A stretch of DNA of 19,108 nucleotides from Gammaproteobacteria bacterium. GTDB taxonomy: Bacteria > Pseudomonadota > Gammaproteobacteria > GCA-001735895. The stretch covers positions 1-19,108 of the forward strand of contig JAOUJX010000026.1 of NCBI GenBank assembly GCA_029882955.1. The letters run 5' to 3'. The position numbers and the translations under genes are program-made. The notes under the pieces were generated by a model. That model did not search any database. It was not told the origin of the DNA and saw only the letters and a program-made list of their open reading frames with translations. Every line of letters starts with the position of its first letter. Positions within the stretch are counted from its first letter, which is position 1. Below, one piece after another: positions 1 through 8,897 of the stretch.

Positions 1-18
1 ATCAAATTCACATAGCAC

Positions 19-1137
19 TTACTGAACCATGACGGAGTCGGACTGAGGAATGGGTACGCGGACATTCCAGCCGTGGCGATCCGCCAGTTTCCCGTACTGA
101 ATGCCGGTGAGTTGATCGTAGAGGCGTAGGGTCAACTCGCCGGGGGGTGTCGTGGCCACCTGAAACACTTCGCCTTTGAATCCTATACTGGCCACCGGGC
201 AGATTACCGCTGCCGTTCCCGCACCGAACACTTCCTGCAGATCTCCACTGCGGAAGGCTTCCACCACCTCATCGGTGGCGATACGCCGTTCCTCGACTGG
301 TATGCCCCAGTCCCTGAGCAGGGTAAGGGCGCTATTGCGTACCACGCCGGGCAGGATGGAGCCACCGAGTGGTGGCGTCACTACTTTGCCATCGATCTTA
401 AAGAAGATGTTCATGGCGCCCACCTCTTCTACATAGCGATGTTCATTTCCATCCAGCCACAACACCTGGTCAAACCCCTGCTGCCGACTTTCAAACCCCG
501 GTAGCAGACTGGCAGCATAGTTAGCGGCAGTCTTGACCGCCCCTAATCCACCTACACTGGCTGCGCGTGTAAAGCGATCTTCCACGCGCAGGGACACGCC
601 TTTTTGCAGATTAGTAAAGTAGCTTCCAACCGGCGAGGTCATGATCATCAAGCGGTAGCTGGTGGCCGCCCGCACCTCCAGTGTGGCCTCAGTGCCGATC
701 ACCAATGGTCGCACATAAAGCGACTGGCCCCACCGGGAGGGTAACCAGCCGTGGTCCAGCGCTATCAATTGCCGCGTCGCCTGGATAATAATCTCGAGTA
801 ATTCCTCGACCTCCATGATCGGAATACATAACCGCCGACAGGAATCATGGAGCCGCCGCACGTTCATATCGGGGCGAAAGATACGTGCCTCGCCGTCCAG
901 ACCTCGAAAGGCCTTGTAGCCGTCGAATACGGTCTGCCCGTAGTGCAACATAGAAACCCCGGGCTCCAGGGCAAGAGTCCGGTAGGGATGAATCTCGGGA
1001 TTCTTCCATGCCCCGTCCTCATAAACCATGCTGAACATGTGGTCGGAAAATATGGAGCCGAAGCCGAGGTTGTCAAAGTCCACCTGTGAAAGGCGGCTTT
1101 GTTCTACAGGCGTAACCGGAAAATTTGATATCTGCAT
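19..1137 (-). CDS. ilvE: Branched-chain amino acid aminotransferase (fold-type IV PLP enzyme)
   Basis: Predicted to transfer the amino group between leucine, isoleucine or valine and 2-oxoglutarate, the last step of branched-chain amino acid synthesis and first step of their breakdown, in the cytoplasm. The 372-residue length fits the longer, eukaryote-like BCAT group rather than the ~310-residue E. coli type. Visible marks are the N-terminal FRPDMNVRRL segment (about 87-96), the PLP-lysine region GGLGAVKTAANYAASL with likely Schiff-base lysine K202, the downstream YVEEVGAMNIFF segment (about 235-246) and the LPGVVRNS cofactor-phosphate region (about 262-269). The ATG start is preceded on the minus strand by an AAGG-type ribosome binding site about 10 bases away. 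It is divergent from the hybrid kinase, with no operon partner visible on its downstream side. The family is clear; substrate preference within the BCAT group is inferred. Confidence 0.92.
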   Translation of the reverse strand: MQISNFPVTPVEQSRLSQVDFDNLGFGSIFSDHMFSMVYEDGAWKNPEIHPYRTLALEPGVSMLHYGQTVFDGYKAFRGLDGEARIFRPDMNVRRLHDSCRRLCIPIMEVEELLEIIIQATRQLIALDHGWLPSRWGQSLYVRPLVIGTEATLEVRAATSYRLMIMTSPVGSYFTNLQKGVSLRVEDRFTRAASVGGLGAVKTAANYAASLLPGFESRQQGFDQVLWLDGNEHRYVEEVGAMNIFFKIDGKVVTPPLGGSILPGVVRNSALTLLRDWGIPVEERRIATDEVVEAFRSGDLQEVFGAGTAAVICPVASIGFKGEVFQVATTPPGELTLRLYDQLTGIQYGKLADRHGWNVRVPIPQSDSVMVQ

Positions 1138-1446
1138 GAATCTCAGCCTTTTGATTGTAATCAGCAGGATGATAAGACAGGGGCCACTGGAATGGAAATA
1201 GAGTAACAGGCTAGATACTGCTTCACACCCTCGCCTCCAGCCCTCCGTGCCGGGTGGGGCCGGTTAGTGGTTACCTGGGTTTATGTATTAATCACACAGT
1301 AATATGAGCAGACTGTGCTAACTTATAACTGTGCCTGATGATTTGCATTGAATATTGAGCCGATTAAGGTATATTTTTTTATGATTAACTTTTCCTCGCT
1401 TTTTAGCACCTTTAATTAACTTGATCAAAGGATTTGAGGTGTTTTA
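1138..1446. other. Divergent intergenic region between ilvE and hybrid kinase
   Basis: This 309-base gene-free stretch must carry the promoters of both divergent neighbours. It contains a GC-rich patch (about 1225-1265) and an AT-rich half next to the kinase with T-runs near 1373-1380. I see no convincing -35/-10 pair, riboswitch or leader peptide. Confidence 0.5.
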
Positions 1447-3579
1447 GTGGACCAGATAAATGTGGATATTCTGAGTCAAATTTGGATGCAATTTAACAAC
1501 TTACAGGTTCTTTACCCGCTAGCAGCAATCGCCGGTCTTATACTATTTATCCTCATCACATTTCTGTTTATTCGACAACGTGCTTTATTAAACCGCTTGA
1601 GATTAAAAGAAAAAGAGTTAACTGAAAGTGAGGGAAATATGCGCACTATACTCGACAATGTCGACGCCTATATGTACCTCAAGGATAATAAGGGTCACTA
1701 CTTGTTCGCCAACCGCCAGCTGCGTAAGTTATGGCATGCAGAAATAGATGAAATCATCGGCTTTGGCGATGAGAAATACTTCGATGCAACGACGGCCGAA
1801 AACATCCAGAAGAACGACCAGCGTGTGCTGTCGGATGGCCTGACCCTGCGCACAGAGGAAACCAACACGGTTTTGGAAACTGGCGAGACTGCTACCTACC
1901 TCTCCGTAAAAATACCCCTGCGGGACGAAAATGGAACCATCTATGCCTTATGCGGGATCTCCACCGATATTTCCGAGTTAAAGAAGACCCAGCACCAGCT
2001 GGAACAGGAAAAACAGCGATTTCATGATTTCTCGAACAGCTCTGCCGACTGGTTCTGGGAAACGGATGCGGATTTACGTTTTACCTACTTTTCCGAACAG
2101 TTCGAAAAACATACTGGAAGAGCGCGAGATGTCCTGGGTATGACACGACCAGAAATAATGGCCAAAGACAAACTGAACCCGCCATCTCTTATGGCCAGTA
2201 ACCTTTCGGATATGAAAAACCATCGACCCTACCGCGATTTCGAATACCGGGTTCCCACCAAAAAAGGGGATATACGCTGGTTATCAGTCAGTGGCGTCCC
2301 CTATTTTAATATCGATGGCAGCTTTGCCGGTTACCGTGGCGTTGGCCATGATATAAATGAACGCAAACAACTCGAAGAGGAGGTCAAAACTCATCGGGAT
2401 AACCTGGAGAAAACCGTCGAGTTACGAACCATAGAACTAGCCCGGGCAAAAGAGGAGGCTGAAGCCGCGAATTCTGCCAAAAGTGCTTTTCTTGCTAATA
2501 TGTCCCACGAAATACGCACGCCGTTAAATGCTGTATTGGGCATGGCCAATATAGGCCTGCGAGACAGTTCAGATTCGCATAGCCAGGTTGCCTTTAATAA
2601 AATCCAGGAATCGGGGAAACATTTGCTCGGGGTAATCAATGAGATTCTCGACTTTTCCAAAATTGAGGCGGGCAAACTCGCCTTAGAATCACTCCCTTTT
2701 AACCTGCTGTCAGTAATCGATAATGTCATAAACATGAACTATGAAAGAGCACAGAACAGGTCTTTGAAACTAAATGTTAATCTTATGGGCGACCTGCCTG
2801 CCTGGGTCATCGGAGACCCTCTTCGCCTGCAACAGATTCTGCTCAACCTTATTTCCAATGCAATAAAGTTCACGCAAAAAGGTGAGGTCACGGTTTCTGT
2901 GTCACGTGAAGGTGAGTTGACAAGATTTGAGATTACCGATACCGGGATAGGCCTGAGCCAGGATCAATTGTCACGATTATATAAACCTTTCCAACAGGCA
3001 GACAGCTCCACCACGCGCCAATTTGGTGGCACCGGGTTAGGTCTGGCAATAAGTTACAATCTAGCGCAAATAATGGGGGGGGATATTACAGCTCAAAGCG
3101 AATTATATGTGGGTAGTACCTTCTTATTGAGTCTGCCCCTGGTTGAAACTCAACGCCCCTCTTCTCTGGAGCCAGTCATTAAAGAGCCAGCCAGCTCCCG
3201 GTTAAAAGGCTTGCGTGTATTGGTGGCGGAAGATGTGGAAATCAATCAGCTGATCATTGAAGACATACTGGAACAGGAAGGAGCCGTAGTTACCATTGTA
3301 GAGAATGGGCAACAAGCTATTGAATGTCTCGAGGAAAGAGGGATTAATGATATTGACATTGTTTTAATGGACGTTCAAATGCCGGTCATGGATGGTTATG
3401 AAGCGACAAGGCGCATAGTTAAAATGGCACCAGAATTACCTGTGATCGGGGTAACTGCACATGCGTTAATAGACGAACGTAATAAAAGCCTTGAAGCGGG
3501 AATGACAGGACATATTACAAAACCGGTTAATCCGCAGGAGTTGATAGAAACGATGCTGATGAATGTTAATCGCATTTAA
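1447..3579 (+). CDS. Membrane-anchored hybrid sensor histidine kinase (PAS-PAS-HisKA-HATPase-REC)
   Basis: A 710-residue sensor kinase that should autophosphorylate and pass phosphate to its own receiver domain. In order: one hydrophobic membrane segment (about 21-43) with almost no periplasmic sensor, PAS (about 62-180, ending in the typical STDISELKK linker), PAS/PAC (about 188-306, ending GVGHDINERK), a coiled coil (about 307-345), HisKA with NMSHEIRTPLN (H354), HATPase with N-box NLISNAIKF (467-475), DTGIGL (498-503) and GGTGLGLA (527-534), then a receiver with acidic pair E595/D596, phospho-acceptor D642 in MDVQMPVMDG and K692. There is no Hpt domain and no response regulator beside it, so it is an orphan whose output partner is elsewhere. 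The start is GTG, supported by GAGGTG at 1436-1441. The signal sensed cannot be read from sequence. Confidence 0.93.
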   Translation: MDQINVDILSQIWMQFNNLQVLYPLAAIAGLILFILITFLFIRQRALLNRLRLKEKELTESEGNMRTILDNVDAYMYLKDNKGHYLFANRQLRKLWHAEIDEIIGFGDEKYFDATTAENIQKNDQRVLSDGLTLRTEETNTVLETGETATYLSVKIPLRDENGTIYALCGISTDISELKKTQHQLEQEKQRFHDFSNSSADWFWETDADLRFTYFSEQFEKHTGRARDVLGMTRPEIMAKDKLNPPSLMASNLSDMKNHRPYRDFEYRVPTKKGDIRWLSVSGVPYFNIDGSFAGYRGVGHDINERKQLEEEVKTHRDNLEKTVELRTIELARAKEEAEAANSAKSAFLANMSHEIRTPLNAVLGMANIGLRDSSDSHSQVAFNKIQESGKHLLGVINEILDFSKIEAGKLALESLPFNLLSVIDNVINMNYERAQNRSLKLNVNLMGDLPAWVIGDPLRLQQILLNLISNAIKFTQKGEVTVSVSREGELTRFEITDTGIGLSQDQLSRLYKPFQQADSSTTRQFGGTGLGLAISYNLAQIMGGDITAQSELYVGSTFLLSLPLVETQRPSSLEPVIKEPASSRLKGLRVLVAEDVEINQLIIEDILEQEGAVVTIVENGQQAIECLEERGINDIDIVLMDVQMPVMDGYEATRRIVKMAPELPVIGVTAHALIDERNKSLEAGMTGHITKPVNPQELIETMLMNVNRI

Positions 3580-3613
3580 ACCCCACCGACTTTTATACCC
3601 TTACCTAGCGTAT

Positions 3614-3934
3614 TTAAATCTTACCGATGCTGCTCAAAAACGACCGAGAAGGATCGACGGTATTATTGAACGAGGTATTGGGAAAAACTCTCTGTTCGAG
3701 ATCGGCATAGGTCAACAATGAAGAAACACCAAACGATAACTGATTATTCACTTTCCAGGAAAACCCTGGAGCAATACGAGACGTGACGGACAAATCGTCA
3801 ACGCTACCAAAGGCCGAGACTAAATTCTCATACTCGACACCAAAACCGATCAGATTAATACCATTAGTAGCACTCGCAGAATTTAGTCCTGTTACCGTCA
3901 ACAAAACAAGCCCACAGAGAAATTCACCCGCCCA
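3614..3934 (-). pseudogene. Remnant of FadL/OmpP1/TodX-type outer-membrane transport protein
   Basis: Reading the minus strand open from 3934 to the stop at 3614 gives a hydrophobic stretch ending in NSASATNG that looks like the tail of a signal peptide, then NLIGFGVEYENL, then SRIAPGFSWKVNNQLSFGV and TYADLEQRVFPNTSF. The last two blocks resemble the middle of FadL-family beta-barrels, where the run 'W-K-V-N-x-x-L-S-x-G ... Y-A-D-L-x-Q ... F-P-N-T-S' is typical. Family members have roughly 400 or more residues; only about 100 remain. An in-frame TAG at 3935-3937 precedes the fragment, no good start is visible (only TTG codons, e.g. 3902-3904), and the C-terminal barrel is gone. The signal-peptide end lies directly against mid-protein sequence, which suggests an internal deletion. 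It is probably non-functional. Confidence 0.6.
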
Positions 3935-3940
3935 CTACAC

Positions 3941-4174
3941 TCTTTAATTTTTTTGTTATGTTGGTAGAAAGGTAGTTTAACAGCACTCTCTCTACAACTT
4001 GAGTAACCAGGAGATGTACCTCTTCCGGACAACTTAGAACTGTGAAGTCATTAACACTATAATTGCACTTCCTTACTGTATAGTATTATCCTAGATGTTC
4101 CGTATTCATGGCCTAGCACCAATCATGTAAACCTCTATTACGGAATTCGGAATTTAAACAATAATATCTAAATT
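3941..4174. other. AT-rich upstream region of the STAND regulator
   Basis: This gene-free stretch lies between the porin remnant and the STAND regulator. A possible but weak promoter is TTGCAC (4063-4068) with TATTAT (4084-4089) at a short 15-base spacing. A short direct repeat of CGGAATT occurs near 4141-4153. No clear Shine-Dalgarno sequence precedes the ATG at 4175. Confidence 0.3.
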
Positions 4175-7132
4175 ATGCTATCTCGTTTTTGTACTCCCAA
4201 AACGGATTCATCGATTACCCGTCCAAGGCTTCTTGATCAGCTACAGCAGGTCAACGACCAGTCTATTATCTGGATTCATGGATCGCCCGGCTCTGGAAAA
4301 ACGGTCCTGTCCGCATCATTTGTGAATAGCCTGAAAGAACCCGCATTATGGAATCAGCTTGATCTCAGAGATTCCGACGAAACTGTTTTTCTCGCAAACC
4401 TGTGCGCAGCCGGACAACATTTGTATAAACCGGGCTCGGAATTACCGCCACCGCTTACCCCCGAATACGCACTGGATATTGCCATCTTCGCTCGTCACTA
4501 TTTCGAGCGTCTGTTCGCAGCTTTACCTCGGCCCTGTTGGATAGTACTGGATAACTACGAAACACTCGATGCCTATTCGGGTAGTCACGATCTACTGAGC
4601 ATCGGGCTTGGACTCTTGCCGCCAGGCATTCGAGTCATTATTACCAGTCGCCAGCATCCTCCGGCGGTATTCTCCCGTCTCAGGGCAAACGGTATGTTAA
4701 CCACAATCGATCCATCTACTTTATTGTTTACTCTGAATGAAAGCCGACAACTTATACAAACGGCCCTCGGCACAAACGGTGAACTGTCAGAGTCATGGCT
4801 GGAATCCGTTTATCGCCATACCCACGGTTGGGCGGCAGGGTTAATATTATGCTCAAAACCCTCTATTCAGAAATTACCAACAGAAAGTAACGAATCGACA
4901 CAATCGGTTTTCGATTACTTTTCTCAGGAAGTCTTCTATCACATGGATAAGCGAACTCAACTAACCTTACTTAAGACGGCTTATCTATCCGACGTCACCC
5001 AGGAATCAATAACCGCTCTGGGCGGTAATAGCGAAGATTTTCGGGCAATCGAACTACTCTCAAGTCAAAATTATTTTACAACCCACCTGGGTGATGAGCG
5101 GCCGAAATACCGATACCACCCAATGTTCCGCAACTTTTTAATCAAACAGGCCAATGTAATACTAAGCTCCGAAGAACTGGCTGAAGTAATAGACAGTAGT
5201 GCCGAATTACTCAATCAGTCAGGGCAGCTTAGCGAAGCTCTAGAACTATGGTGTAAGCTCGAAAATTATCCATCAATGGCACAGGCACTGAGTGAGCAAG
5301 CCAATCATCTGTTAATGACGGGCCAGGCCAAAACTCTGGTCAGGTTGATCAGGCAACTGCCGGAAGATTGGATATCCGAGAACCCAGACTTCCTGAGTTT
5401 GCTTGGAATCGCAATTCTACCATCCTCACCATTTGAAGCCCTAACCTACTTTGAGCAAAGTTTTGCCGCAGCCAAGCGACAGGTAATGGTCCATCAAATG
5501 CTGCTTGCAGTCGCCGGGGTGATGGAATGCATCGGCCTCCAACGCGCCAATTTTTCTCGGCTGGACGAGTGGATAGCGATCCTCGACCAGTTGCTGGATC
5601 AGTCTCCAAACCTTTTAACCCATCCGGCAATCGCTCCACAACTGATCCCTGCAGCGCTATTCGCCATATCCTGGCGTCAGCCCGATTACCCAAAGCTACC
5701 CCAGCTAAAGAAACTGGCCAATGAAATGCTGGGCGGTGACTATCCGATCATTATAAAAATGAAGCTTGGGAATGCCATCATGGTCAATAGCTTCTGGCTG
5801 GGTGACTATCATACCTCACAGCGCCTCGAAGAATTGTTACAACATTGTTTTCACTCACCCGAGGCCACGCCACTGGTTAAACTGGTCTTCGGAACGATGA
5901 CTACTGTCACTTCTTTCATGGGCGGTAAGCCTGTTAAATGTAAACAGGAAGCCGCTCGAACCTATCAGTTCGGTCAAGCTACCGGCATCCACCTCATGGA
6001 TTCGCCGTTGTTGTCCTATCAAGCAATCAGTCATTTTTTACTGGGCGACTTATCGCGGGCAGAACAGATACTGGATAATCTTGCACCTTTAGTATCCGCG
6101 GAAACCCACCCGGATAACTCGCACTTTCATTTCGCCAGGGGCTGGTTTGCACATGCGCAAGGACGGCTACTCGAGTCTCTCGGCTATTACCAGTTCGCTG
6201 TAACAGGAGCTCGCATATCAGGCGCACCAGCGCCACAGGCTATCTGCCTGATCGGCCAGGCTCAATTGTTAATAAGCATGAATCGGTACGATGAAGCGCA
6301 AGCAGCACTCGATAGTGCGAAGCCCTGTATCAGACCATTTGACAATAATATTCTCCTGTTTCGGTACGAATTAGCGGAAGCTGAGCTGGCTAAGGCTAAC
6401 GGTAACGATGCGCTGGCTATTAAAATCCTGAAACAATGCCTGCGAAGAGGAGAACAACGACAATTCGTCTGCTGGTTCGGACTGATACCACATCACCTGT
6501 CTCCCCTACTGCTACTAGCCCTCCGGGAAAACATCGCTACCAGCTATGTACATAGCCTTATTCGACAGTACGCCATCGAGCCACCAACCGGGGAAATCAT
6601 TGGCGATTTATGGCCCTGGCCAATCAAGATCTGCAGTCTGGGGGAATTTCAGGTCGCTATCGACGACAGAGTCCTGACCGAAAAAGAATTAAATCGACAC
6701 AAAAAACCGCTCGAATTATTAATGGTGCTGGTCGCAATGGGCGGTCAGAGTATCCATCAGGAAAGACTGTCGGACGCTTTGTGGCCTGAAGCCGAAGGTG
6801 ACGCGGCACGTAAAAATTTCGACACTACTCTGTATCGCTTACGAAAACTAATCGGCAATCAAGCCCTTTCTCCTTTACAGGACAGTCGCCTCAGCCTGAA
6901 TAGCAAAGTGTGCTGGGTCGATTTGCATGAATTTTTACATCTAGCTACCCAGCATCGCCAAAAACCAATGATAGATGTAACGGCGTTTACTCCAATCTGG
7001 TCTCGTATTAGTGACCTTTACCTCGGACCCTTCCTGCAAGATGCAAACTCCAGTAGTTGGGCGCTCGCGACCCGAAAGCAAGCCCACGACCACTTTCTGC
7101 GCCTGGCCAGCTATGCTTCCGATATCGCCTGA
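4175..7132 (+). CDS. MalT-like STAND ATPase transcriptional regulator with C-terminal SARP/OmpR-type winged helix
   Basis: A 985-residue signal-transduction ATPase. Walker A GSPGSGKT lies at 36-43 (K42), Walker B WIVLDNYE at 122-129, and a sensor-like IITSRQ at 155-160. A winged-helix/arm region follows (to about 330, with YRYHPMFRNFL), then a long helical TPR-like domain (about 340-800), as in MalT, where it binds inducer. Instead of the LuxR-type helix-turn-helix of MalT, the C-terminus (about 815-920) reads as an OmpR/SARP-type winged helix: IKICSLGEFQV, RHKKPLELLMVLVAMGG, LWPEAEGDAARKNFDTTL and YRLRKLIG are typical of SARP/BTAD regulators. No transmembrane segment is seen. The ATG at 4175 is the natural start but lacks an obvious ribosome binding site. 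It lies 180 bases upstream of, and is codirectional with, the lipoprotein block, whose promoters carry SARP-like boxes, so a local activator is likely. Inducer unknown. Confidence 0.85.
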   Translation: MLSRFCTPKTDSSITRPRLLDQLQQVNDQSIIWIHGSPGSGKTVLSASFVNSLKEPALWNQLDLRDSDETVFLANLCAAGQHLYKPGSELPPPLTPEYALDIAIFARHYFERLFAALPRPCWIVLDNYETLDAYSGSHDLLSIGLGLLPPGIRVIITSRQHPPAVFSRLRANGMLTTIDPSTLLFTLNESRQLIQTALGTNGELSESWLESVYRHTHGWAAGLILCSKPSIQKLPTESNESTQSVFDYFSQEVFYHMDKRTQLTLLKTAYLSDVTQESITALGGNSEDFRAIELLSSQNYFTTHLGDERPKYRYHPMFRNFLIKQANVILSSEELAEVIDSSAELLNQSGQLSEALELWCKLENYPSMAQALSEQANHLLMTGQAKTLVRLIRQLPEDWISENPDFLSLLGIAILPSSPFEALTYFEQSFAAAKRQVMVHQMLLAVAGVMECIGLQRANFSRLDEWIAILDQLLDQSPNLLTHPAIAPQLIPAALFAISWRQPDYPKLPQLKKLANEMLGGDYPIIIKMKLGNAIMVNSFWLGDYHTSQRLEELLQHCFHSPEATPLVKLVFGTMTTVTSFMGGKPVKCKQEAARTYQFGQATGIHLMDSPLLSYQAISHFLLGDLSRAEQILDNLAPLVSAETHPDNSHFHFARGWFAHAQGRLLESLGYYQFAVTGARISGAPAPQAICLIGQAQLLISMNRYDEAQAALDSAKPCIRPFDNNILLFRYELAEAELAKANGNDALAIKILKQCLRRGEQRQFVCWFGLIPHHLSPLLLLALRENIATSYVHSLIRQYAIEPPTGEIIGDLWPWPIKICSLGEFQVAIDDRVLTEKELNRHKKPLELLMVLVAMGGQSIHQERLSDALWPEAEGDAARKNFDTTLYRLRKLIGNQALSPLQDSRLSLNSKVCWVDLHEFLHLATQHRQKPMIDVTAFTPIWSRISDLYLGPFLQDANSSSWALATRKQAHDHFLRLASYASDIA

Positions 7133-7178
7133 ACAACAGGTAAAACTTTTACGGGAATATCAGGGCTACCTCTCCCCT

Positions 7179-7270
7179 TGTTTCTGATTACCCCTTCACC
7201 AATAATTATTCTACCTCTGATGTGCCCAAGTGAGACCTGTGTGAGATATAGGTCGGTAGACTACCAGTAT
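7179..7270 (+). repeat. Upstream regulatory repeat, copy A
   Basis: About 92 bases that align with 11464-11557 at roughly 80% or more by eye, including exact runs such as ACCCCTTCACCAATAA and GGTCGGTAGACTA. It lies upstream of the first lipoprotein gene. The matching copy lies upstream of the fourth lipoprotein gene, so the repeat marks promoters rather than coding sequence. Confidence 0.85.
7228..7262 (+). promoter_or_regulatory. Candidate SARP-type operator and -10 element, copy A
   Basis: Two direct repeats, AAGTGAGA (7228-7235) and GTGTGAGA (7239-7246), are offset by exactly 11 bases, one helical turn. TAGACT (7257-7262), a plausible -10 hexamer, follows after 10 bases, and no recognisable -35 is present. 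SARP regulators are known to bind direct repeats at 11- or 22-bp pitch just upstream of the -10. The preceding gene encodes a regulator with such a DNA-binding domain. Binding is inferred. Confidence 0.5.
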
Positions 7271-7286
7271 CTATCTACTTCCACTA

Positions 7287-7390
7287 AACATAAATCACAA
7301 AGGCGATACTTCATGAAACCCAATTTTAAATTAATAAGTATGTCCTCTCTACTGATACTGGGCCTGGTTGGTTGTGGTGGTGGTGGGAGT
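7287..7390 (+). repeat. Shared leader and signal-peptide segment, copy 1
   Basis: From AACATAAATCACA (7287-7299) through the ribosome binding site, the ATG, MKPNF and LGLVGCGGG, this segment closely matches 8795-8897 upstream of and within the next gene. Similarity stops at the glycine-rich linker after the lipidated cysteine, so the mature proteins are unrelated. Confidence 0.8.
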
Positions 7391-8695
7391 GTGGGGACGA
7401 CCGGTTCATCTCAACCTTACCTTGATTCAACTTACGGGCTTACCTCAAGCCCAAGGATCTCTGTCAACGGGGATCTGGTTTACAACAATCGGGGGCGGGA
7501 ATTGCTACTCACGGCGACAGGGGAACATTATATCGCGGGATGGACTGAAACAAACGCGGTTGATGGCAATTCCAATATGTCCTTTACAAAATTCAACAGT
7601 GACGGGGGCTACAATCCCGGCTTTTTTCCGTATATGGATTATGCCGGTGGAAACGAAAAATCTTTTGGCGTCGCCATGAGCAAGAGGGGCGACCTGATAT
7701 TTGCGGGTGATCGCCAGGACACCAGCACATCAACGATAACCAATATGGCCTTGGGTAAAATGGCAACCACTGGCGACGCAGTCACCGCGTTCGGCGGCAC
7801 AACGGGATACACCACGGACATTCTGGGATTTGGAAATAGTCATGGCAAGGACGTAGCTATTCAATGGAACAGTGCGGACATTACCGGTGCTCTTGATACA
7901 TATATCCTTGCTGGAGATGGTGCCTGCGACATGTGCTACGGCATTATTGTGGCCTCCTACACATCAGGGGGCTTGCTCAATACTGGTTTTGGCACCAGCG
8001 GAACATTCCGGGATACTACGAACGGATCCTATGCCAACGAGGTGAAAATTGCATATGCGACTAAACGCGAAATTTACGTCGCTGGAACGGTACAACGGAG
8101 CGGGCATAAAAACTTTTACATCATCCGTCTGCTTCAAAACGGTGTTCTGGACACATCCTTTGGAAACGGTGGCATTTTTGAGCATGACGTGAATGGCGCA
8201 GGTATGGAGGATATCGTGCATGATATCACTCTGCTTGATGACGGATCTCTGATTGCCTCTGGTGAGTCTGGCGGCAATGTAGCGCTTTTCCGTGTGGACA
8301 ATTTCGGCAATCTGGTATCAACCTACGGTGGTGGCGCCAATGGTGGCGTAGTGCTGCACACTCCGTCAAATTATATTGCTACGGAGTTCTACGTGAGCAG
8401 GGGCAGAGCCTTGGAATTGCAAACCGATGGCAAAATCGTGGTAGGCGGTGACACGCGACAAGACGGGTTCCCAGTAACCACACGGGCCTGGGTGTTACGA
8501 TTTAATTCAGACGGGACTCTAGACACCACTTTTGCCGCCGATGGCGAGGGCTATACTTTGGATGGCTGGCACACTGAGGGCTTTGATGTGGCTATTCAAC
8601 CGGATGGTAAAATTTTATTGGGTGGCTCAACCTACTTCCCAAACGACAGGGATGGCGATGATTGGGACTTCATGGTTTCCAGGTTCCTCCCCTAA
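7313..8695 (+). CDS. Delta-60 repeat outer-membrane lipoprotein
   Basis: A 460-residue predicted lipoprotein. The signal peptide ends in lipobox LVGC (Cys21) followed by glycines; there is no Asp at +2, so outer-membrane sorting is expected. The mature part carries delta-60 type repeats, a beta-rich tandem motif of the form 'N-x-D-G-x-L-D-x-x-F ... A-x-Q-x-D-G-K-I-x-x-G-G'. Clear units are LLQNGVLDTSFGNGGIF (about 269-285), LELQTDGKIVVGGDT (about 366-380), LRFNSDGTLDTTFAADGEG (about 397-415) and VAIQPDGKILLGGST (about 424-438), with weaker earlier ones. Together they should form a propeller or solenoid. I place the start at ATG 7313, with AGGCG at 7301-7305, rather than the in-frame ATG 45 codons upstream, because that extension would translate the regulatory repeat and bury the signal peptide. 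Role unknown; the SARP-like boxes about 50 bases upstream suggest regulated expression. Confidence 0.85.
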   Translation: MKPNFKLISMSSLLILGLVGCGGGGSVGTTGSSQPYLDSTYGLTSSPRISVNGDLVYNNRGRELLLTATGEHYIAGWTETNAVDGNSNMSFTKFNSDGGYNPGFFPYMDYAGGNEKSFGVAMSKRGDLIFAGDRQDTSTSTITNMALGKMATTGDAVTAFGGTTGYTTDILGFGNSHGKDVAIQWNSADITGALDTYILAGDGACDMCYGIIVASYTSGGLLNTGFGTSGTFRDTTNGSYANEVKIAYATKREIYVAGTVQRSGHKNFYIIRLLQNGVLDTSFGNGGIFEHDVNGAGMEDIVHDITLLDDGSLIASGESGGNVALFRVDNFGNLVSTYGGGANGGVVLHTPSNYIATEFYVSRGRALELQTDGKIVVGGDTRQDGFPVTTRAWVLRFNSDGTLDTTFAADGEGYTLDGWHTEGFDVAIQPDGKILLGGSTYFPNDRDGDDWDFMVSRFLP

Positions 8696-8731
8696 TTCAA
8701 ATTTTCATCAGTTCTGCTAAATATTGTTTTT

Positions 8732-8765
8732 AAGCCGATTGCTTTTTGATAAAAACAATCGGCTT
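8732..8765. terminator. Long hairpin between lipoprotein genes 1 and 2
   Basis: The perfect 10-bp arms AAGCCGATTG (8732-8741) and CAATCGGCTT (8756-8765) can extend inward through TTTTT/AAAAA, leaving a GAT loop. It starts 36 bases after the stop of the first lipoprotein gene. The T-run after it (ATGTTTTAAA) is interrupted, so it may be a weak terminator or an mRNA-stability hairpin. Confidence 0.6.
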
Positions 8766-8794
8766 ATGTTTTAAATATATCAAAAGACTACTTG

Positions 8795-8897
8795 AACATA
8801 AATCACATAGGCGATTAACCATGAAACCCAATTTTAAAGTAATCAGTCTGACTTCTCTACTGATGCTAGGTCTGGTTGGCTGTGGCGGCGGTAGCGG
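8795..8897 (+). repeat. Shared leader and signal-peptide segment, copy 2
   Basis: Second copy of the 7287-7390 segment: AACATAAATCACA (8795-8807), an AGGCGAT ribosome binding region, and a nearly identical MKPNFK...LLMLGLVGCGGG coding stretch. The upstream SARP-like regulatory repeat is not present before this copy. Confidence 0.8.

Noticed and set aside
1200..1265. GC-rich patch considered as an attenuator or riboswitch for ilvE
   Set aside because: No leader peptide rich in branched-chain codons and no mutually exclusive stem pair could be found.
7178..7312. N-terminal extension of the delta-60 lipoprotein by 45 codons
   Set aside because: It would translate the regulatory repeat and place a normal lipoprotein signal peptide internally; ATG 7313 has a ribosome binding site and matches the twin gene.
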